Of a stretch of DNA of 64,000 nt, positions 15,101 to 28,689 are shown piece after piece (position 1 is the stretch's first letter; every line of letters begins with the position of its first letter). The position numbers and the translations under genes were made by a program. This DNA is from Trichoplax adhaerens (lineage: Eukaryota > Placozoa > Uniplacotomia > Trichoplacea > Trichoplacidae), in contig NW_002060946.1 of the NCBI RefSeq assembly GCF_000150275.1, positions 2,561,454-2,625,453 of the forward strand, read 5' to 3'. The notes beneath the pieces are model-generated. The model searched no databases, was not told the DNA's origin, and saw nothing but the letters and a program-made list of their open reading frames with translations.

Positions 15101-18100
15101 TACTTAATTATTAACCTACTAAGGAAAATGTATTGGATCTTTCGCTCTGATAAATCGTTGCAATTCGAGACCAATTAAAATATTTCATAATGGCTACACG
15201 CGGACGATTATAGTTGAAATCAGATGGCGTCATTCTAAATAATGTTTTATAGCGTTTGCGATCACTTAGAGATGGTGAGCCCGCACTATATGATATCTAG
15301 TAATATAAAAGAAAAAAATTAAATACGTTAAATAAGATCAAAGTTAAATTATTCTATCGGTTGTAACATGGGTAGGCTTATGCAGGTAACTAATATTAAA
15401 TAATAAATACAACAACCCGATAATGGTTAGTGTAACAGACGAAATAAAGGCAATATTGATCTCTTCAATCAATAGATCTCACTGTAAGAATCGCATAGAA
15501 GAAACGAATTAAGAACTACAATGAAAGCACTATGTGGAAATTTTCTCAAAATGAGATTGATTTCATAATAAAAGAGTGAAGATAGAAAATTATTAAAGTA
15601 ATAATTGGTATAAAATACAGTATAACCACAAGTTGGTCATATTCATATTGAATATACGCGGAACTTAAGTTTTGCTATTTCAGTTTCGTATCACAATAGT
15701 TAAATTAAATCTCAGATATGTTAAGACTTAATCGCAATATTGCAGATGATTAGATACGAATTTCATTCTTTAAAAGTAACATTTAGAGATGAAATATTCA
15801 AGTAGAAATTTTGCGTTAATTAGGAATATCATGATGGTCATAGTAGTAGCATGATAAATATTCTGAAATTATAGTAACTGACTAAACCACTCTTTAAAAT
15901 ATCTAGACGATGAATTTATCTTATTCGAGAAATCTTATATATCAACAGTTTCTAAAAATGAAAGTAGTAAATCTTCAAGCGATTCCATAGAGTATTCCAT
16001 TACAATTTTGCTAATATACGGCTAAGATTATCGATTCGGTATTCAATCGCTTTTAGTTTATGAATCTTTAAGATATGAATAAGTACTGTTATAACATCTA
16101 ATATTAGGAGACATTCGACGACTATAGCTGCTAAAACTATCCGTTCTAAATCAAAACTAGGCTAACTGTAGCGACACTTGAAAACTATTCAATATTACAT
16201 CAAAAAAGAAGAAATCCATACTAAGCCTCTAAAGTAAGGTAAAACGAAAGTTTAAAATCGGACAACATTTCTATCAATTGCCCTTTATGGTTTCCTATAG
16301 TAACAAATAAGAAAATACTGAACTTAAAGTTTTCCATCCGTAACGCGAAATTGATAGGATGGAAGACATTAATGAGAAAGCAAAAGTTGCTCAAAATCGA
16401 CCTAATGCAGCAGGATTAATCATCAGAAAAATTATGTTAATCTTGACAATATCTTATATGGAAATTGACTACCAAATCCAGCAGTAAACTAAAAATTGTG
16501 GTTGGAAATTGAAACTATTCATAAGCATTTGCTCTGATATCCGTTCCAAAATAAAATCGACCGCATACTTATTAATTATTAAATAGCATGATTAAAAAAT
16601 TAGGAAGTACTAAATTCAAAGATTTAAATTTATGATTGAATGACAGATATGAAAGGAAAATAAAAGTTGTTAAAAATTGACCTTTACAACACTGTAGGAT
16701 AAAAATCAGAAAATTGCAACTATATTAACAATATCTTTCTTGGAAATTGAATATCAAATCTAGGAGCAAATTAAAAATTGTGATTGAAATTGAAATTATT
16801 TGTAAGTATTCGCTCTGATAGTCCACTCTAAAATAGAAGCAGCCGGATATTTAAATGTTAAATAGCATGTTTAAAATTTAGGAAGTACTGAATTTAAAGA
16901 TTTAAATTTATGATGGAATCGCTGGCATGAAACGGAAAAGTAACATTTGTTCAAGATTGACCTCTGTAATATAGTGTGGTAAATCACTGAAAAATCTTAA
17001 ATGTGTTAATGATATACATTTTGGAAATTGAATACCAGATCTTGAAATAAACTAAGAGTTATGGTCTATATTAGAATTATTCACAAGTGCTTGCTATAAC
17101 CGTCTACTTTGGAATAAAAGTGGATAAATATTTAATATTAAATACTGCGTTAAATAATTTAAAAATGTAATAATAGGCTTTAAAAGTAAATTAATAAATT
17201 TAAAATTTATGATTTTGTTATTTTATTTTTTGATTGATCACGGAATAGAATTCATGCAACAGTTTAAAATATTCATAGCGTATGTTGAGAAATAAAAATA
17301 GACACCAAGTAATAGATCTAAAATTGAATAGTGTTCTCCTAATAATTTAGTTTAACTTAGATCCTTCTCGCCTATAATGTAGTGTATACTACTAAATACG
17401 GTACATTCTATTCTTAGTAAATTTAATTTCCACGTAGACTGTAACGTGACTCCTTACTTGTATAGTCTACATTTAACTATTCATACTGTGGAAATCTCTT
17501 ATACTCTAGCTTGATTGTATCGTAGAACTACCCTAATATAGAATTATGCTATTCTAAATAGTTATTCGTGTTTCGCGAATGATTTCCTTCTGCTGTGTGT
17601 CTTACATTATAAAAGCGCTAATCTTGCATCTATCTCGTTAGTTACTTCTACTAATTACATGGTAAGCTTACACGCTTTACCTGTTCTACATTACTATAGC
17701 TATTCGACTAGTCACATCGTTGTACGCGCTATAACCTCACACGGTTTTCCTCTCGCAGTAATACCAATGAACACTACTTCGACGCTAATTTAATGCTAGT
17801 AATTTAGTTGCGATTATGGCGGACCCTAAACCTTTCAAAACATTGTATATGTTAACTTGTACATTTACGGCTGGGAATCATTCAATGTTACAATGCTACG
17901 GCATCAGAAAGCGCTATGAGTAATATCGTTTAACGATTTTTAGTATTAATATTACTTTTTATAAATATCGATTGCTACGAATTAATGCATAGTAAAGTAA
18001 AGTTAGTAAAGTAACCTGTAAGATTTATAAATTTTTAACTTCAGTATTGTGAACAGAAATGGTCAATAGATCAATATACTTGCTTATCTTAGAACAATCA

Positions 18101-19907
18101 TAGCATTTACAATCACAGTTAATTATCTAACTTGCATGGCTAGTATAGTTAGTGTTTGTATGAAAGATCTATAGTTATCGTCTTTTAACTTCCATATTAT
18201 GATTAAAAAGGGTCAGTAGATTAGTATGCTAGCCCATTTTATGGTAATCGCTACATTTGTAATTATTGCTAATTATTCATTAATAGCTAAAGTAATTACT
18301 GATCATACAAAAGATTTTCTGGTAAATCGCCTATTGCTACTGTATCTACTGAAAACTGTATAATTATTCAAGCATTCATTTTTTGTAATCGCTGTAAAGG
18401 TATTAATTTCTATTTTAACTTAAGCAGACCTATTTATACTGTGATTTAATTAATATCAAACTGGGTATTTATACTTCCTAGCACGGAAGAATTAAAAATG
18501 CAGTAAATCGGAATCTTAAAAAAAATGAACGTGCATAATTGAGAGTAGTATCTTTCCAAGGTAATGTGTGGACAATATATTCTTAAAATTAAGAATTAAT
18601 TTTATTATTTCCTATTATTTACCATAACCAAGTTATAGAATGGTATAACTTCTGCAATCGGTTGAGTTGAGCTTGAACAGCCATCGCCAACGAGAAGAAT
18701 TTTGGTGACAGGATTTGTTATAGTTTTAACGAATAATTTAGTAGCAGCACCAGCCAGACACTATATCGTATAAAGTATAAGTATATGTAGATAAAATATT
18801 TAATACTTAAGAACAGTGTAATAAATTATAACGATATAGTTATTGCTAATTTCAGCCGATATTTGACGAAAATTGTCATATCAAGGAAATTTCTTAATAA
18901 TTATACTGATGGCCATGATATCTAGTGTTGACTTAATTAAGCAATCTCTGGATAGCTATCAGTATCATAGAAATATTAATTGTAAAAGTTATACACAAAA
19001 AAACGGGGATATTGATATTCTAGTTCGGCATTTAATAGTACGTATAGAAAAAAGTCGATGCAATTGGAGGTCAAATGAAATGCTTCAATTAATACTTTCA
19101 AATGTAGAAATAGCTAGACAATAATATTCAGGACTATTTTAAAGTAATCCTTTTATAGTCAACTACTATTATCACAGAAACGCTGCATACAATATCTTAT
19201 ATGACAACTACCATGCTCACGATGTCGAAAAATAATCGACTACTCGTCTATAAATTAGACTTTCATATGCAAATACGTATAGATAATTTCGGTACGCTTT
19301 CTAGAAAACAACTTAATATGCTTTAGAGTGATTCCACTACATAAAATGTTCAGTAAAATGGAAATATGTAAGATTGTAAACTATTCAAATATCAATTTTG
19401 TGTTAGTTAACTTTCTATGGATATAAAACTGAGGAAAAGAATTTCAGTTAAGTAGGACAAAATAATTTTATATTTATGATTAGTACAGATGATCATGATA
19501 ACTCAGTTGAAGACTTTTACTTGAATTAAAAATATTGTAACGGTAAAACCGTCATAGTCCTCTTTAAAGACTTTGAAATTTACTAAAATATTCAAAATAT
19601 CGTATTAACACAACGATGTTGTCATAGGATGAATGCGATTTGGATTTTTTCTCATTTATATTACACTTACGTGAGTATCACCCCAAGTGGCGTTTAATTG
19701 GTAATCAGGCAAAATATCTCGGCGCTGATTAATGTCGAAAAATCCCATTTGTAGGGCAGGTAAGATACCACTAGCTGACCAACCACCTGACAAAGAAACA
19801 TCCATTGGTATAAAGCCTCCCAAATGGAGCACTTTGTTCTTAGCGCATAAAGCTGCTATCGGTATTGCGGCCAGTAACACAAATTTAGAAAGCAGATAAA
19901 TTATCAT
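3182..19907 (-). CDS. GABA-B-like class C GPCR, paralogue A (14 exons, 758 aa)
   Basis: Predicted plasma-membrane G-protein-coupled receptor. Exons in transcript order: 19671-19907, 18623-18760, 15120-15296, 12698-12805, 11311-11376, 10170-10361, 7497-7748, 7304-7367, 7055-7132, 6727-6883, 6450-6594, 4721-4834, 4498-4620, 3182-3607; phases join without a stop. A hydrophobic signal peptide (residues 1-21) is followed by a Venus-flytrap domain to about residue 437, seven membrane segments (about 450-730) and a tail of about 26 residues. Family landmarks: SGGW (43), GDGCSSST (Ser108), HPYGYD, AYSTRNV, LND and ITGPL; the paired loop cysteines are in RILCE and DFKC. Aligned by hand to human GABBR1, the Ser246, Tyr366 and Trp65 (GB1b) contacts are kept (Ser108, Tyr263, Trp43), but Ser269 is Gly, His286 is Thr and Glu465 is Tyr329. 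The usual ATG is at 19907; the GTG before it is ignored. The exon that is single in C and D is split here by an intron at 6595-6726. Confidence 0.9.
3965..4440. repeat. Tandem repeat, about 135 bp x 4, in last intron of receptor A
   Basis: Diverged units share the blocks attaaattat, aatttcatcagata and gtgatttct...tagatc. The anchor attaaat falls at 4021, 4154 and 4293, giving periods of 133 and 139, with a partial unit before the first. The array fills much of the intron between the last two coding exons of receptor A. Confidence 0.7.
14395..14710. repeat. Tandem duplication, about 155 bp x 2, in an intron of receptor A
   Basis: The blocks caattagtc (anchors 14411 and 14565) and gctaagagatggaaagctca (14503 and 14660) occur twice at spacings of 154 and 157. 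The sequence between them has diverged. Confidence 0.75.
16375..17225. repeat. Tandem repeat, about 280 bp x 3, in an intron of receptor A
   Basis: Three consecutive units share anchors such as aaaagttg...gacc (16382, 16662 and a diverged form at 16942), ggaaattga and tttaaatttatgat. The period is about 280 bp. No coding potential is seen, and the repeat lies between exons 2 and 3 of receptor A. Confidence 0.8.
17560..17890. repeat. Dispersed repeat, copy 1 (possible solo LTR)
   Basis: This stretch aligns collinearly with 29805-30100. Shared blocks are ttataaaagc (a TATA-like element), tctatctcgttagtta, ggtaagctt.cacgctttacc (a small inverted repeat), ttcgactagtca and, further on, a c/t-rich aacctt/aaaccttt block followed by aaacat. 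The TATA-like box followed by a conserved downstream region suggests the promoter part of an LTR. No internal retroelement genes were seen, so the class is uncertain. Confidence 0.5.
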
Positions 19908-22466
19908 CACGGCGAACGCTATTTCCCCAAGAGAGTAATATTAATCAAAACCTGAAAGTTGAAGGACAATTTGATAGATTGATACCGGAAAGTTTATAAA
20001 TTGAAAGAAGAAATTTTTCTCTAATAATACTGTAACACACTATCTTGACGTATTTCTGACTTTCTTCCGATATGTTCACCTTTAATTTTTGCTGACAACT
20101 ACTTAAATACCATTATCTCGCTAACAGACACTGATATAGATAACTTATAGATATTCCATTTTACTTTAATTTTATAGACTGGAGTTTAAGCGTAGACAAT
20201 AGTAAAAGAGGAAGAAAGCAAGAATTGTTCGAAAAGTATAATTATTTTATGTACTAGTTGGGCATCCAATTCTGTATCATGTCACAAAATTAGATCATGT
20301 GCTAAGTTGAAGTGAATCAGTATTCTATTTCAAGATGTAAATATCATTAATAAGGTATAAAGCGTTAATAGATATCAATTACTCCATTACCACGTGATAA
20401 TTGACGAAAATTAGCGGAATATGGAAAATGGATATCACGAATAATTAAATTTCACTTCTACATTGGAGTAAGAACAATTTACGTTATTGATTGGATACTA
20501 GCACTATCAAATTAGGATATTGTAATGTTGTTGAGGTAGCGCAGATATTAAATTATAAATCAAGAATAAATGATTAATTAGGCTGTTAATCAATTACGTA
20601 CATGTTGATGAAATAAATGGAATAAAAGCTTAAAAATAGAACAATCTGCTCAGCTTTATTAATTTAGTTTTTGGTATTGCAGAGGATCAACATGAAAATA
20701 ACATTATAAAATAAATAGCTACTGAACATCCAATTTATTATCTTTTCATGACGGAGCGATTTGAGATGTTCAAGCTCGGAGATGTGCTAAAACGGTACAT
20801 TTTGAGATAATACAGATGATGCTTCAACTTAGAAATTTTAGCTTATTAAGGGAGCAGGTTGATTCCCAGATCATTTCTATTTCATAGCTAGCCGATTTTT
20901 TACCGTTAAATTACTTATCTGAATTATGCTCACAATGGGTAGAACTATTTCATAAACATACCTTTAATAATTATTTTGATCAAAGAATAATCGAAATTAT
21001 TGCAAGCCCTCAGATAGAAACATCAAGTTCAATCTGTCTTATATCCAATTTAAGATTTGTTTTTTACTGAATTAGCATGACAGGTGTAACGAGATAAAGC
21101 AATCTAAATCATTCAGAGATTCTTTATTATTGTAAAACTCTTTCTTGATGAATAATCAATTCTGTACCATCAATCGAATATCGTTTATGAGAATGAAATA
21201 CGCGTAGAATTGAATAGCAGCAATAATTAGAATAAGATTAAGATAGATTGATTCATTCAAGCCAGATAAAGTTTTAATTTCAACATTTGCATAAATTAAT
21301 GAATAAATAAATAAACAGTCTAATTTATCGATTAATGTGATGGATCTTGATCTATGCTCTGTTCTTCAACTTTTCGATGATCTTCAGTTCCTAATTCCTA
21401 TCAAATAATATCCCTAGTAACTTCTATGAAAGCATGAATATTCATATTTTTGCTATTCTTGCATTACAACTTCAATTTATCCGGCGTAAAGTAAGACCAT
21501 ATACGTATAATATTGCTAAAAGCAATGAATCGATCAACGTGGTATCCTATGTCGCTAGTCGTTTGATATGCGTTTAATTTGAGACCTATTTTAATGGGAT
21601 TATACTTGATCATAATAAAGAAAATACAAAATTATCCTTAAATGGTAATGTACCGGAAAGAATTTAAATAAAAAGCTTCGCAGTGACAATATTATGTCAA
21701 AATTCTTTTTCGATAAAATGAAGAGCGTTATAAAATACAATAGTTGTCAGTAAAGCCAAGTGTAGTAAAGGACTAAAAGTAGAGTCCTTTATAGCTTTTA
21801 ATATGTAACTAGTATTATTTCACTATAGAAAATACCTATAAAGTGATAGTGTCTTTAAGTTTTACCCTGCCAAATCATGTCGCCATCTTTTCTTCTTCAT
21901 TATTTTACAAGGTATCATGCTTATCTGCTATTATACATGATGATGACAGTAGATAGCTATTACATACCTAGAGTTGTTATTTTGCGAGATATATCTAATA
22001 CTTAAATATGTACTATCATGTTTATCTAGTATTGCATACGATTATGCAGTAGATAGCTATTACGTATTTACTGCTGGTATTATGCAAAAGGTATCTACTA
22101 CCTAAATGTACTATCATGCATATAGAATTCTATTCAGACAAAATTCAAGCTTATTGTTAAGAATTCGCTTAAAACATAATTTGTTCCATGTAACACGTGG
22201 ACAATAGTGCTTAATTCGAAACTATTTAAATTAATGTTTTGTTCCGTTGAATTGTAGCTTAGTGCATTCTTTTAGTAAATAATCTTGTATCTCCAAATCT
22301 ATATTATGCAATTTACGTTATTGTCCTTTAATCGGAGAGCAGGATGAGCTTACATTACGGTTGTATAGAACTTACTTTGATAGTTCATACATAAGTAGAC
22401 TACATATTGTTATGTGCATATGATGAAAGATGGACATAAACAAATTTTAATATTCTTGTTAATGAC
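19908..22466. other. Intergenic gap between receptor A and relic B
   Basis: Upstream flank of receptor A and downstream flank of relic B. I looked on the - strand for the last receptor exon that B should have (landmarks AYSTRN, LND, ITGPL) and found none. Apart from a tandem repeat at 21910-22125, nothing recognisable is present. Confidence 0.5.
21910..22125. repeat. Tandem duplication, about 100 bp x 2 plus partial third
   Basis: The anchor tcatg recurs at 21915, 22016 and 22114, with flanking blocks ttatct and cagtagatagctattac shared by the first two units. The period is about 100 bp. Confidence 0.7.
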
Positions 22467-24560
22467 CTCTGTTTTAATTGTTGCTATTGTTGATTTTAGC
22501 CGATCAAATGCTGACCAAAGACTGAGATAGACGATATCAGTGAGGAGTAAGAGAATGACCAATTTGATCAGCGTCTTATCCAGTAATTACTAACAGAGGT
22601 TAACAGGTGAAATTGAATATTGAACATGTTACGTGTTTCTTTCTAATCTTCCTTACTACAGTTTAATGACATTCTAATGGTATTTAAACTTAATCTTACT
22701 ACCGCATGTATTATTAACATTTAATATTTCTGCAATATCATGATAAAGCTTAATATAACTCACTTTGCGTCTTGGCTTGGCAATAACACTGGAATAGATT
22801 AAGTAAATTCGGAAAGTTTTCAATACTAAAGCTGCATAGGCTGCAGTAAAACCCGCTGGCAGTAGCCACTTCCTCAACTACAAGCACATTATACGTTTGC
22901 TAAATTTAGAAACTCAAGTACAATTTAAATAGACGGTGATCTGTTTGCCTATGCATTTTTAGTAGGTCTATGAAGAAGAATTATACGTGCAATGAGTAGA
23001 TGCTCATAGAACCTCGCATAACGTCGTGGCAATCACACTATTTTTCCAAGCACTTTTATTCATTTCGTAGATACCGTATAAAATTAGGCTGGCTGATATA
23101 ACCATAGCACCAGAACAAACCATATATTTGATTCTTGGAGAAGTCAATTTTACTGAGCTAAAATTAAATAATTTCAATGACATACTCAGGAACTAAAAAT
23201 TTGCACCATCATTAGTTATTAAGATAACTCATTGATTAAACTTTCTACAGAAACTATTTGCATAAGTTATATATTGCAAGATAACTTGTAGTTGGCGTTT
23301 TATTCTTCTTGAACTATTCTTGTACATACGAGTAAAATATGATTCATTTAGAAGCCTCAAATAGGCTTAAATGTGTTTAGATACAGTGATAGTTATTCGA
23401 TGAAATTGTTGCCTATTGCTGTTGATACTTATAAATTCAATATGATTACTGGCAATGCTTAATCCGTGATGTAATTCATGATATTTATTTATAATAAATT
23501 GTTTGCGGTTATTGCATAACTAGTCATATTATTTATTAGAATCAGCATAGTACTATTATTATTATATGCATGTAGAGGGCATTATAGACTCTTATATAAT
23601 AAAGTTCGATATCCTTCTAAAAAGTAAAGTGATTCAGTCTTTATCCTTATGCATTGTAGCTTCAAGATCGATCTCTTTTCGAACTATGTCCAAATAAGTT
23701 AAATTTTCCAATTATATAAGAGACAATTTTTTAGAAACAGCCTTAACAGATTGACTAATCAACACTACCTTGCCTACATGACATAATAATATTCATAGAT
23801 AAGTGTAATATCGTTTCCACAGTAATTTTAGTCCACAGAGGAATCCAGTACTATAAAAGCTTTTTATTACAAGGTTCTAAAGAATAGTACAGCAATAATT
23901 AATTACTCACAAGAATCTAGTCTAAAGTAATCTGAGCTCAATTAGATATCAAATCTTTTTCCTCCTTTACGCTCAGATTTGTACACCTTATATACTTTTC
24001 TCTGAATCTATTTAAGGCAATAACATCGTCTACAATCAGACATGAATCATCACTACATTTTACAGTATTAATCAAACTGCTTACAATATTATTACTTTAC
24101 CATTAATGTCCAACACCGTAAGGTATTGGGCATCTTTACAATCTTAGTATTTCAAGTCGTATAACGTCCTGTACCATAATTAGTTAACAGCTATATTAGT
24201 GAATAACACTTTCTAATATAGTAGTTACCAGTCACCTAAATCTAGCAGCACAAGAATATCTATTTTTAGAAACTTAACTATTCTAAATATAGTACACAAC
24301 ACAATCAAATATAGCTATCGCTACAAGCAAATATAGGGTGCATCACTACAATAAGATCAGCATCAATGTTTATTTGTTTTGATGAAAGTTTCGTAGTCCG
24401 TTTTGTCCAACATTCTTGCTCAATTCGAGTAAATATTATCTATACCGATAAGAGCGAAAGTCTTTTTCTTATTGAAACTTACTTCTCCATCGAAATTGAC
24501 TTTTCCATGTTAGAGTGTGCTTACTGTTATTATAAACTGCAACAGGAACTATAGTTCCAT
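22467..24560 (-). pseudogene. GABA-B-like receptor relic B (four 3' exons only)
   Basis: Four blocks match receptor exons in order, length and phase: 24483-24560 (78 nt, end of the ligand domain, VPVAVYNNSKHTLTW), 23013-23157 (145 nt, second membrane segment, ending TTLCE), 22764-22877 (114 nt, third membrane segment, RKWLLPAGFT...KTFRIYLIY) and 22467-22589 (123 nt, fourth membrane segment). The lengths equal those of the matching receptor A exons. Disabling signs: the last block begins with TAA in the required phase where A has AAA, the conserved Asp-Pro-Leu after membrane segment 4 reads DRL, the donor after TTLCE is weak (gttcta), and no signal-peptide, ligand-domain, first-membrane-segment or final exon was found. 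An alternative 3' splice site (gataag, five codons in) would bypass the stop but not restore the missing exons. The split exon shared with A makes A its nearest relative. I judge it a decaying copy. Confidence 0.75.
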
Positions 24561-26149
24561 CTGGATAGCAATTAAAGAACAGAAAAGCCAAGTAGTAAAA
24601 ATGACATCTTGGAATTCAGCTACAAGTCGATACTTATAATATAGACAAGAGTAGAATAGGTAAAGATAAAGTAAAACCTATAATCCTAAGGCTACAGAAA
24701 AAAGCAAATTATTACCCTTTCAATAGATTTTCCTTAAAAGGTCTAGTGACCAAAACTAATGCCTTATAATGGCAATGCTATAGTAAGGAAATCGATAAAC
24801 TTATTATCACTGTTATAAAATTTCGATTGTAATATTTGGCAAATATGTTTAATATACATGTTTAATCACGGACATTATCGCAGTAATAAATACATGATTG
24901 TGTATTACTGTTTAAAAAATGCACTCTAAAGGGTGGTTTTATAAAGTGGATAAGTTGTTTTCATTTTTAAAAGTGATCATATCCTGATCATTGACCTTTA
25001 TCTACATTTCTACTGTAGAGTAAAGTACGAATTGATAGTTTTACTCTCCGCGATATATTGCTATACTGCATTAGAAAGACAGAAAATAGGTTAATTTAAT
25101 GTGTTTAAACATGAAGACGTGTATTGTAATTGACAGAATTCACAATAGGAAAGAATAGTTTTCTTGCTCAATAGAAAATGAAATACAAGTAATAAAAATC
25201 AAAAACACAAGGTCTGTATGAAATAGAAATAGCTCTGTTTTCTAAAAATAATAAAGATCGAAAGTAAAATTTAGCATGAAGTGCAGAAGTTAATTTTTGG
25301 ATATAAACAAGTAAGTGACTGCCTTTTCTTATTGTAAAATATATTACATGAATCAGATATTAATAAAATTTATCGTATATTAATATAATACTTAATTCAT
25401 GATCTGTTTCAGTTTTGATTTTCTCTGGTACCGTTGATTAATTATTATAAGTTATAAACAGATATTGCAAATAATAATTTAATTGATGGGCGTTACTGCT
25501 GAATGATAAAAAAGTTAGCAATTATCAAGGATAGAAGTCTTTCAAAGTTTCTTACTTTTTCTAATTGATGATTGTAGATTATGTTAGCAAAAGTTCGTAG
25601 AATACTGTTCGATCTTTTCATATTGCGATGATACTGCTCCAATGTAAAATAGCTATTAATCACATACTAGAGCATATTATAAATTTATACTGTGGGGTTA
25701 TTAATTACGATAATAGACTAATTTAAGGTTATATCGAGAAACTTAAATCCGTATAAAATTATTAATAATGCAAGAGCTGGATAAATTGATAATGTTACAG
25801 TTGTCCTAGAGCCAATCAAATCGATATATTTAGCAACAATAGTTGCCAGTTAAAGGTCGATATCTAACTTATTCAATCTATTTACATACCTATATAACGC
25901 TACATCTAGCTTGTATTATCTGCATAAAAGGCTTCCGGCTTGTATCATTTCTGTAATAGAATTAAGCAATAATATAAGTAGACTATCTACAAATCAGACA
26001 GAATCACTAGAGTATGTTCAAAACGTAAATGTGAAATCACTACAGTTCAGTGAGTACTAAAACGTCATGATTTTAATGATACAAGTTTTTAAAAAGTTAA
26101 GTATTTAATATATTTGAATAGTTTTCTACGTCGAGAATTTTGAAAAGAT

Positions 26150-26300
26150 AAAACTCACATGAGGCTTTCTAACGCTTTAATTTCTACAGTGTAATTAACA
26201 TTCATAAGGAGAAGTTTAGAATAAAGACTCTCGTGAGACTTTTTTGGCGCTCTAATTTCTACGGTGTAATCAACAATCATAAGAGAAATCTAGAATTCGT
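26150..26300. repeat. Tandem duplication, about 75 bp x 2
   Basis: The blocks gtgaggct/cgtgagact, ctaatttctac.gtgtaat and caa/cattcataag occur twice about 75 bp apart. Confidence 0.7.
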
Positions 26301-26454
26301 ACACTATTATCCTATATTAAGCAGGATTTATAGATTAGGAAATATTTAATATAAAAATTGTATGGCGGTCATTGCGGTAAATTTAATAGTGAAATTTATC
26401 AAACGGAAAATGTCAAATAGAGGCAATGCCTTTATGTATCGACAGTTTTAATAA

Positions 26455-26965
26455 ATAAAATAATAATATAATAATATATTAGCTCGCATATATGTAAAAC
26501 TTATATAGTAATATCTTCTTTACATCTGTAGATACTTCGCTATATTGTTGCTTATACGAAAGCTATGAAAATTAATCATTTTCTCTTCTAACCTTTACCA
26601 TTTCTTTTATATTACATAGAGAACGGAAATGATACACATAATATTACATTAGTTCACATATATGTAATACTTTTATAGTAGCATCTTCCTTAAGCCAGTT
26701 AATACTAAGGTACATTATTGCTTATACGAAAGTTACAATAATAAATCATTTCCTTTCCTAACCTTTACCATTTATTTTAGATTACATAAAGTACGGACAT
26801 ATTATACATAATAATTATACATTACTTCATATATACATAAACCTTATAGGTAGTATCTTATATCTGTAGATACTAAACTATATTATTGCTTACATAAAAG
26901 TTATAACAATTACCGTATTCATTTCTTTTCCTAACCTTTATCCTTTCTTTTATATTATATGAAGA
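26455..26965. repeat. Tandem repeat, about 170 bp x 3
   Basis: Three head-to-tail units share catatatgtaa, tgcttatacgaaag, cctttcctaacctttacc and ttttatattacat. The anchors g.tc.catata fall at 26482, 26652 and 26825, giving periods of 170 and 173. The third unit is the most diverged. Confidence 0.8.
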
Positions 26966-27659
26966 AACGACTGAATGGTATTCTCACGGAAGTGAAAACC
27001 TTTTTGACAGTAGGTAAAAAATGATTAAATTAAATTGTAAACAGCTAAAACTAGACACCATACAGTATTGCCGAATCACTTATTAATTTACCTACGGATA
27101 ATTCACTACCAGTATTTAATAGTGATGTCTTCAATTTTGCTTTAAGGGCCTATTTAAGATATTGTTGACAAAAAACAAAACTCTATACAAGATTAAAACG
27201 AAATTTTGTAATCGTAGACCTATTTGAAGTATCACTTAATAGAAGATTACACATTTAATAATGTTAGTAATGTAGTGTTTAAGAAATATAACCGACTTAG
27301 TTGCTATGGTCAGCATGGAAAAAAGCTACGGGTATAATTAAAGGCCTCGTAATGTGCTATAATGCAGCCTAAAAAAAGATTATATTCACAAATTAGATTG
27401 TTAAAGGTGCAGATAGTCCTTAATTAAAGAACTGATTTATACATTATTGTGTGATGGATTGAAAGTTTAACCAGAGATCAAAGTCATATCCTATTATTTT
27501 ACAGGCAATTTATCACCTATTTCTACGATCAAGACAATAACTTTTACTTTTTCACATGATTTAATGTATACATGATTCTAATAATAATTATTCTAGTGTT
27601 CAGTGTAGTTGCAGTTAGCCGTTCACATTAGCAATTGTAATAATTACTAATATTCATGC

Positions 27660-28165
27660 ATAATAGTAATGATGATGTAACGAAAGTACTGATTAGTTCT
27701 ACAGCTTTATATAGCTTCAAGGTATAAAGACAATTTGATATTGTTCATGATTTTCTATTTAAATAGCAAGAAGATTTTCAGGATTGCAATCTACTATAAA
27801 ATTAAAGTATTGACCAGTTCTACTCTTCTACCTAGCTTTCGATATTTATAGAGGATCTGATAATGTTCGAACTCTTGCAGTTAAATAAGTATTACATATT
27901 CATCATATCTAATAAGCTTATGATATAGTTTAAAATAGTGCTATCACGAAGGCTGCAATATTAAAGAAAATTTGATCATATTGATGCTCTTGTAGTTCAA
28001 TTTTTACTACATGCGTACCTCCAAATAGAGTTATTGGTACTCGTATTTACTGATAATAAGCTTTTAACGAAATCTTAAATAGCTCTTCCTTATAGTATAA
28101 CTTTAAAATGTAAAGATAATTCGATAATGTAGATGTTCATGCAGTGAAATAGTCAGCATGCGTTA
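27660..28165. repeat. Diverged tandem repeat, about 115-150 bp x 4
   Basis: The block aaaga.aattgata.tgtt...ttc.tgcagt.aaatag recurs near 27728, 27850, 27965 and 28118, with tctac...ctttatatag-like sequence before it. Divergence is high, so the unit borders are approximate. Confidence 0.55.
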
Positions 28166-28689
28166 AGAATTGCAAAGTTACTCTCACTAGCTGTAATGAT
28201 TTCAGCTAATTGTAGTAGTATAGTAGGTGGCTAATAGGATGAAACGGCATACTTATACTGTTTCTAGTAGAAGACTGGGATTTTCCAGTTAAGGCCGTAT
28301 TTGACGACCAAATATAGGATTATGTAGACTGTCTTCCATATAAGAGTTTGTAGTAGTATTTACTTCTAAATACAGTATAGTCTATTTTGAGTAAAAGTAT
28401 CAGTTTTCACTAGACTGTAGCATAATTCTAACACTGTAACATAACTCTAAATATGTATGATCTATATTTATTAAAATAGTATTCGTTATATCGCTAAGGG
28501 TGGCCACTGGGCCTCTAAATTTTGATTTGATGTAATATTGCGATGAAAATTGAATAAACATAGAATCTTTATAGAGTTTTCTACTCAGCCATTTTGATTG
28601 TTATATTTTCTTATAACGGTTGCTATCGACAGAGCAAGCTTTGCTTGCATACTCAAGCTATCCTTAGATACATTAGAATGATTGGTATA

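Noticed and set aside
18873-19124. Plus-strand frame of 83 codons in the first intron of receptor A
   Set aside because: Composition matches the surrounding intron and no family is recognisable.
19908-19910. GTG immediately upstream of the receptor A ATG as an alternative start
   Set aside because: A nuclear animal gene with an ATG one codon later is best started at that ATG (19907).
23158-24482. Possible remnant of the missing first-membrane-segment exon of relic B
   Set aside because: Only very short matches (a GATGGTGCAAAT near 23210 and a TCAACAGCAATAGG near 23420 on the minus strand) were seen, out of place or interrupted by stops.
26455-26965. Regularly spaced repeats that could suggest a CRISPR array
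   Set aside because: The units are about 170 bp, diverged along their whole length, with no short constant repeat and variable spacer, and the genome is eukaryotic.
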